NCBI GenBank assembly: GCA_946803715.1
Contig: CAMPET010000005.1
Span: forward strand, 98,167-147,076
Reading direction: 5' to 3'
DNA: 48,910 nt
Origin: Beroe ovata
Lineage: Eukaryota; Ctenophora; Nuda; Beroida; Beroidae
Positions 47,207-48,910 of this stretch are shown here, piece by piece (position 1 is the first letter of the stretch; every line of letters begins with the position of its first letter). A program made the translations under genes and the position numbers. A model generated the notes under the pieces. It saw only the letters and a list, made by a program, of their open reading frames with translations. It did no database searches and was not told where the DNA came from.

Positions 47207-48150
47207 TCTAAGTGGCCAGGTAATGAGCTCAGTGGAAAGGATCCAGGACGTGCAGATATAAAAAGATTGGATACAGATCGCTTTTGATAAAAAAAACTTC
47301 CACGATAGCAATAAAACAATCACGTTCAGTTTTAGTTCAGCTGAAACGTAATGAAGAAACGGCTGGCCTTAGCTCTTGATATGAATAAAATGAAGCAAAG
47401 ACTAAAGCGCAAAAACGGAGAAATACAAATAGAGAACAACAACAACATCTTCGTACGTATAAGCTTCGAAAAACTAAATACGACAGTCTCCCTCTACCCA
47501 TCTCTATAGGTACCCAAAACCCTGGGATTCGACCGGAACCCCTGGTTTTCATGAATATGTTTCCACCGGCAATTATCGAATAGTTGTGCCTGTATCGAAG
47601 ACGTATGATTTGCACTCGATCCCCCATTATAAGTATAACAAAACCTCATGTAAACATATACTACATGCAATATAATATGTGCATATGTTATAAGGCTGGT
47701 TCTAGGACCGCGGTACATCACGTACGTTAGTGGAAGAAGCGAGCTTGTTCAGGGGGAGGAAATCTCTGCAGAAGATGCAATACTCCACAGCGGTAGCTCG
47801 GGATTCTGGGTAAAATGGTACTCTAGTTATACACATGGCTCTTAGTGATATGGCTAATCTCAATTAGTACAACCCAATTAAAAAAATTACATAATGAGTT
47901 TATGTATGCGATCAAAGGAATTGAGGCCCATAATTGCAAAGCTTTCATGATAAACTGTGGAAGTGCAAATTCCAGATTTTAATTGAGACGCACCACGCAT
48001 AGGATTGAAACACGATCTTCCGATAATTGCATCGTCTCTGCAATGGCTGGTTCTTATCAGGATGGGGTGTAATGAACATAAACCCCCATTATCCCGCTTA
48101 ATCAATCTTTGATTGGGTCATAAAACCATCTTAATTGTCACGTTTAGGAG

Positions 48151-48364
48151 GATAAACCCCATTTACGATCATGTCAAGTTCACATTCGTCATGAAGCCAC
48201 GCCCAAATCACGATTTCAAACCCGTGGGAAGCAAAACCTCCAAAAACACGAAAATCAATGGGACATACCAAATGAGCCTAAAATTTTTTCAGGGGATGGC
48301 AGCTGTTGATATCTGTTTCTGGCCTATTTTTTGACGTAGAATTCTATTCTGGTCAAATTGTGGG
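48151..48364 (+). repeat. Direct repeat R, copy 1
   Basis: About 214 bp matching 48697-48910 at roughly nine in ten bases, with no large gaps. Shared blocks include CCACGCCCAAATCACGATT, ACCCGTGGGAAGCAAAACCT and TTTTTTGACGTAGAATTC. Confidence 0.93.
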
Positions 48365-48696
48365 CCTAGCTCCTCGGAAAATCGGTGAAAATTCCAATTG
48401 CTTCTCGGAGGCGAGCTCGGAAGTATCTCGACGAACAACCCCTCAGGGAAGCGAGATAGGGTCAAAATTCCACAAGGAATCGATTCAGCGTTCAAAAATA
48501 CATGGGAATACATAGTGTTTGCTTGGAAATAGAACAAAAAATTTTCTTCGATTATCTGATCTGAGTATCGGTAGAAAGTGAAGTGACTGATCCCACACTT
48601 TTTTACTTCGTTTTTGAAGTTCTATTATGGAGTCTTTACTGACACCAACAACACTAATTTGGTGCCAAATCATCTCTCCTACTCTCACACTACAAG

Positions 48697-48910
48697 AATC
48701 AACCCCATTTATGATCATGTCAAGTTCAAATTCGTCATGGTGCCACGCCCAAATCACGATTCCAAACCCGTGGGAAGCAAAACCTCCAAAAACACGAAAA
48801 TCAATGGGACACACCAAATGAGCCTAAAAATTTTTCAGGGGAAGGCAGCTGTTGATATGTGTTTCTGGCCTATTTTTTGACGTAGAATTCGAATCTGATC
48901 GAATTTTGGG
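48697..48910 (+). repeat. Direct repeat R, copy 2 (runs to window end)
   Basis: Same unit as 48151, offset 546 bp. It reaches the last base, so the array may continue outside. Confidence 0.93.

Larger units (their letters stand above)
40287..48150. other. Gene-poor stretch downstream of window centre
   Basis: AT-rich, with scattered short frames open on both strands. Only one weak exon candidate (47085-47206, minus) could be picked out. Microsatellites at 41645-41762 and 42928-43000, an N at 41729 and at 42965. No transposase, RNA gene or recognisable exon seen. Confidence 0.55.

Noticed and set aside
1-48910. tRNA, rRNA, snRNA, spliced-leader RNA genes and CRISPR arrays
   Set aside because: No tRNA B-box in context, no rRNA or snRNA core motifs, and no regular spacer-repeat array. 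A covariance-model search would be decisive.

Overview
The window is animal nuclear DNA. The genes are split by short GT-AG introns, intergenic DNA is AT-rich with many (CA)n/(GT)n microsatellites, and the products are standard metazoan proteins. Two Shaker-type Kv channel genes, plus signs of spliced-leader trans-splicing (a pyrimidine tract and AG placed 2-6 nt before several start codons), suggest an early-branching marine animal. A ctenophore is my best guess and a hydrozoan is possible; this is inference.

Region 1 (1-14491) is gene-dense, with seven genes in a row, all on the + strand: the 3' part of WTAP (m6A writer complex), an intronless WD40 protein resembling TFIIIC subunit GTF3C2, a Rab43-type GTPase, RNA polymerase subunit RPB6 (POLR2F), the small membrane protein Kish/TMEM167, the ER SNARE syntaxin-18, and the CORVET tether subunit TGFBRAP1/Vps3. 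Four of the seven act in membrane traffic. Exon structures could be traced nearly base by base; one Rab43 junction remains uncertain.

Region 2 (14492-32000) holds a GC-rich repeat family and then Kv channel gene A on the - strand. Its shared exons (16019-17640) encode an acidic linker, the T1 domain, six membrane segments and the pore. Upstream, spread over about 11 kb, are six candidate alternative first exons, each beginning with ATG and each ending in the same splice phase (2) that the shared acceptor exon needs. Four of the six end in or carry a clear lysine/arginine-rich cluster. The arrangement resembles a variable-first-exon array swapping the channel's cytoplasmic N-terminus, and is the most interesting system in the window. 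A small two-exon gene and an unidentified ORF lie on the opposite strand inside its large intron.

Region 3 (32000-38430) is mostly gene-free, with a duplicated block beside an unresolved base. Region 4 (38431-40284) is Kv channel gene B on the - strand, four coding exons, with a twin CX3C motif in its pore turret. Region 5 (40285-48910) is AT-rich and repeat-bearing with no gene I can name. It ends in two copies of a repeat about 214 bp long, spaced 546 bp apart.
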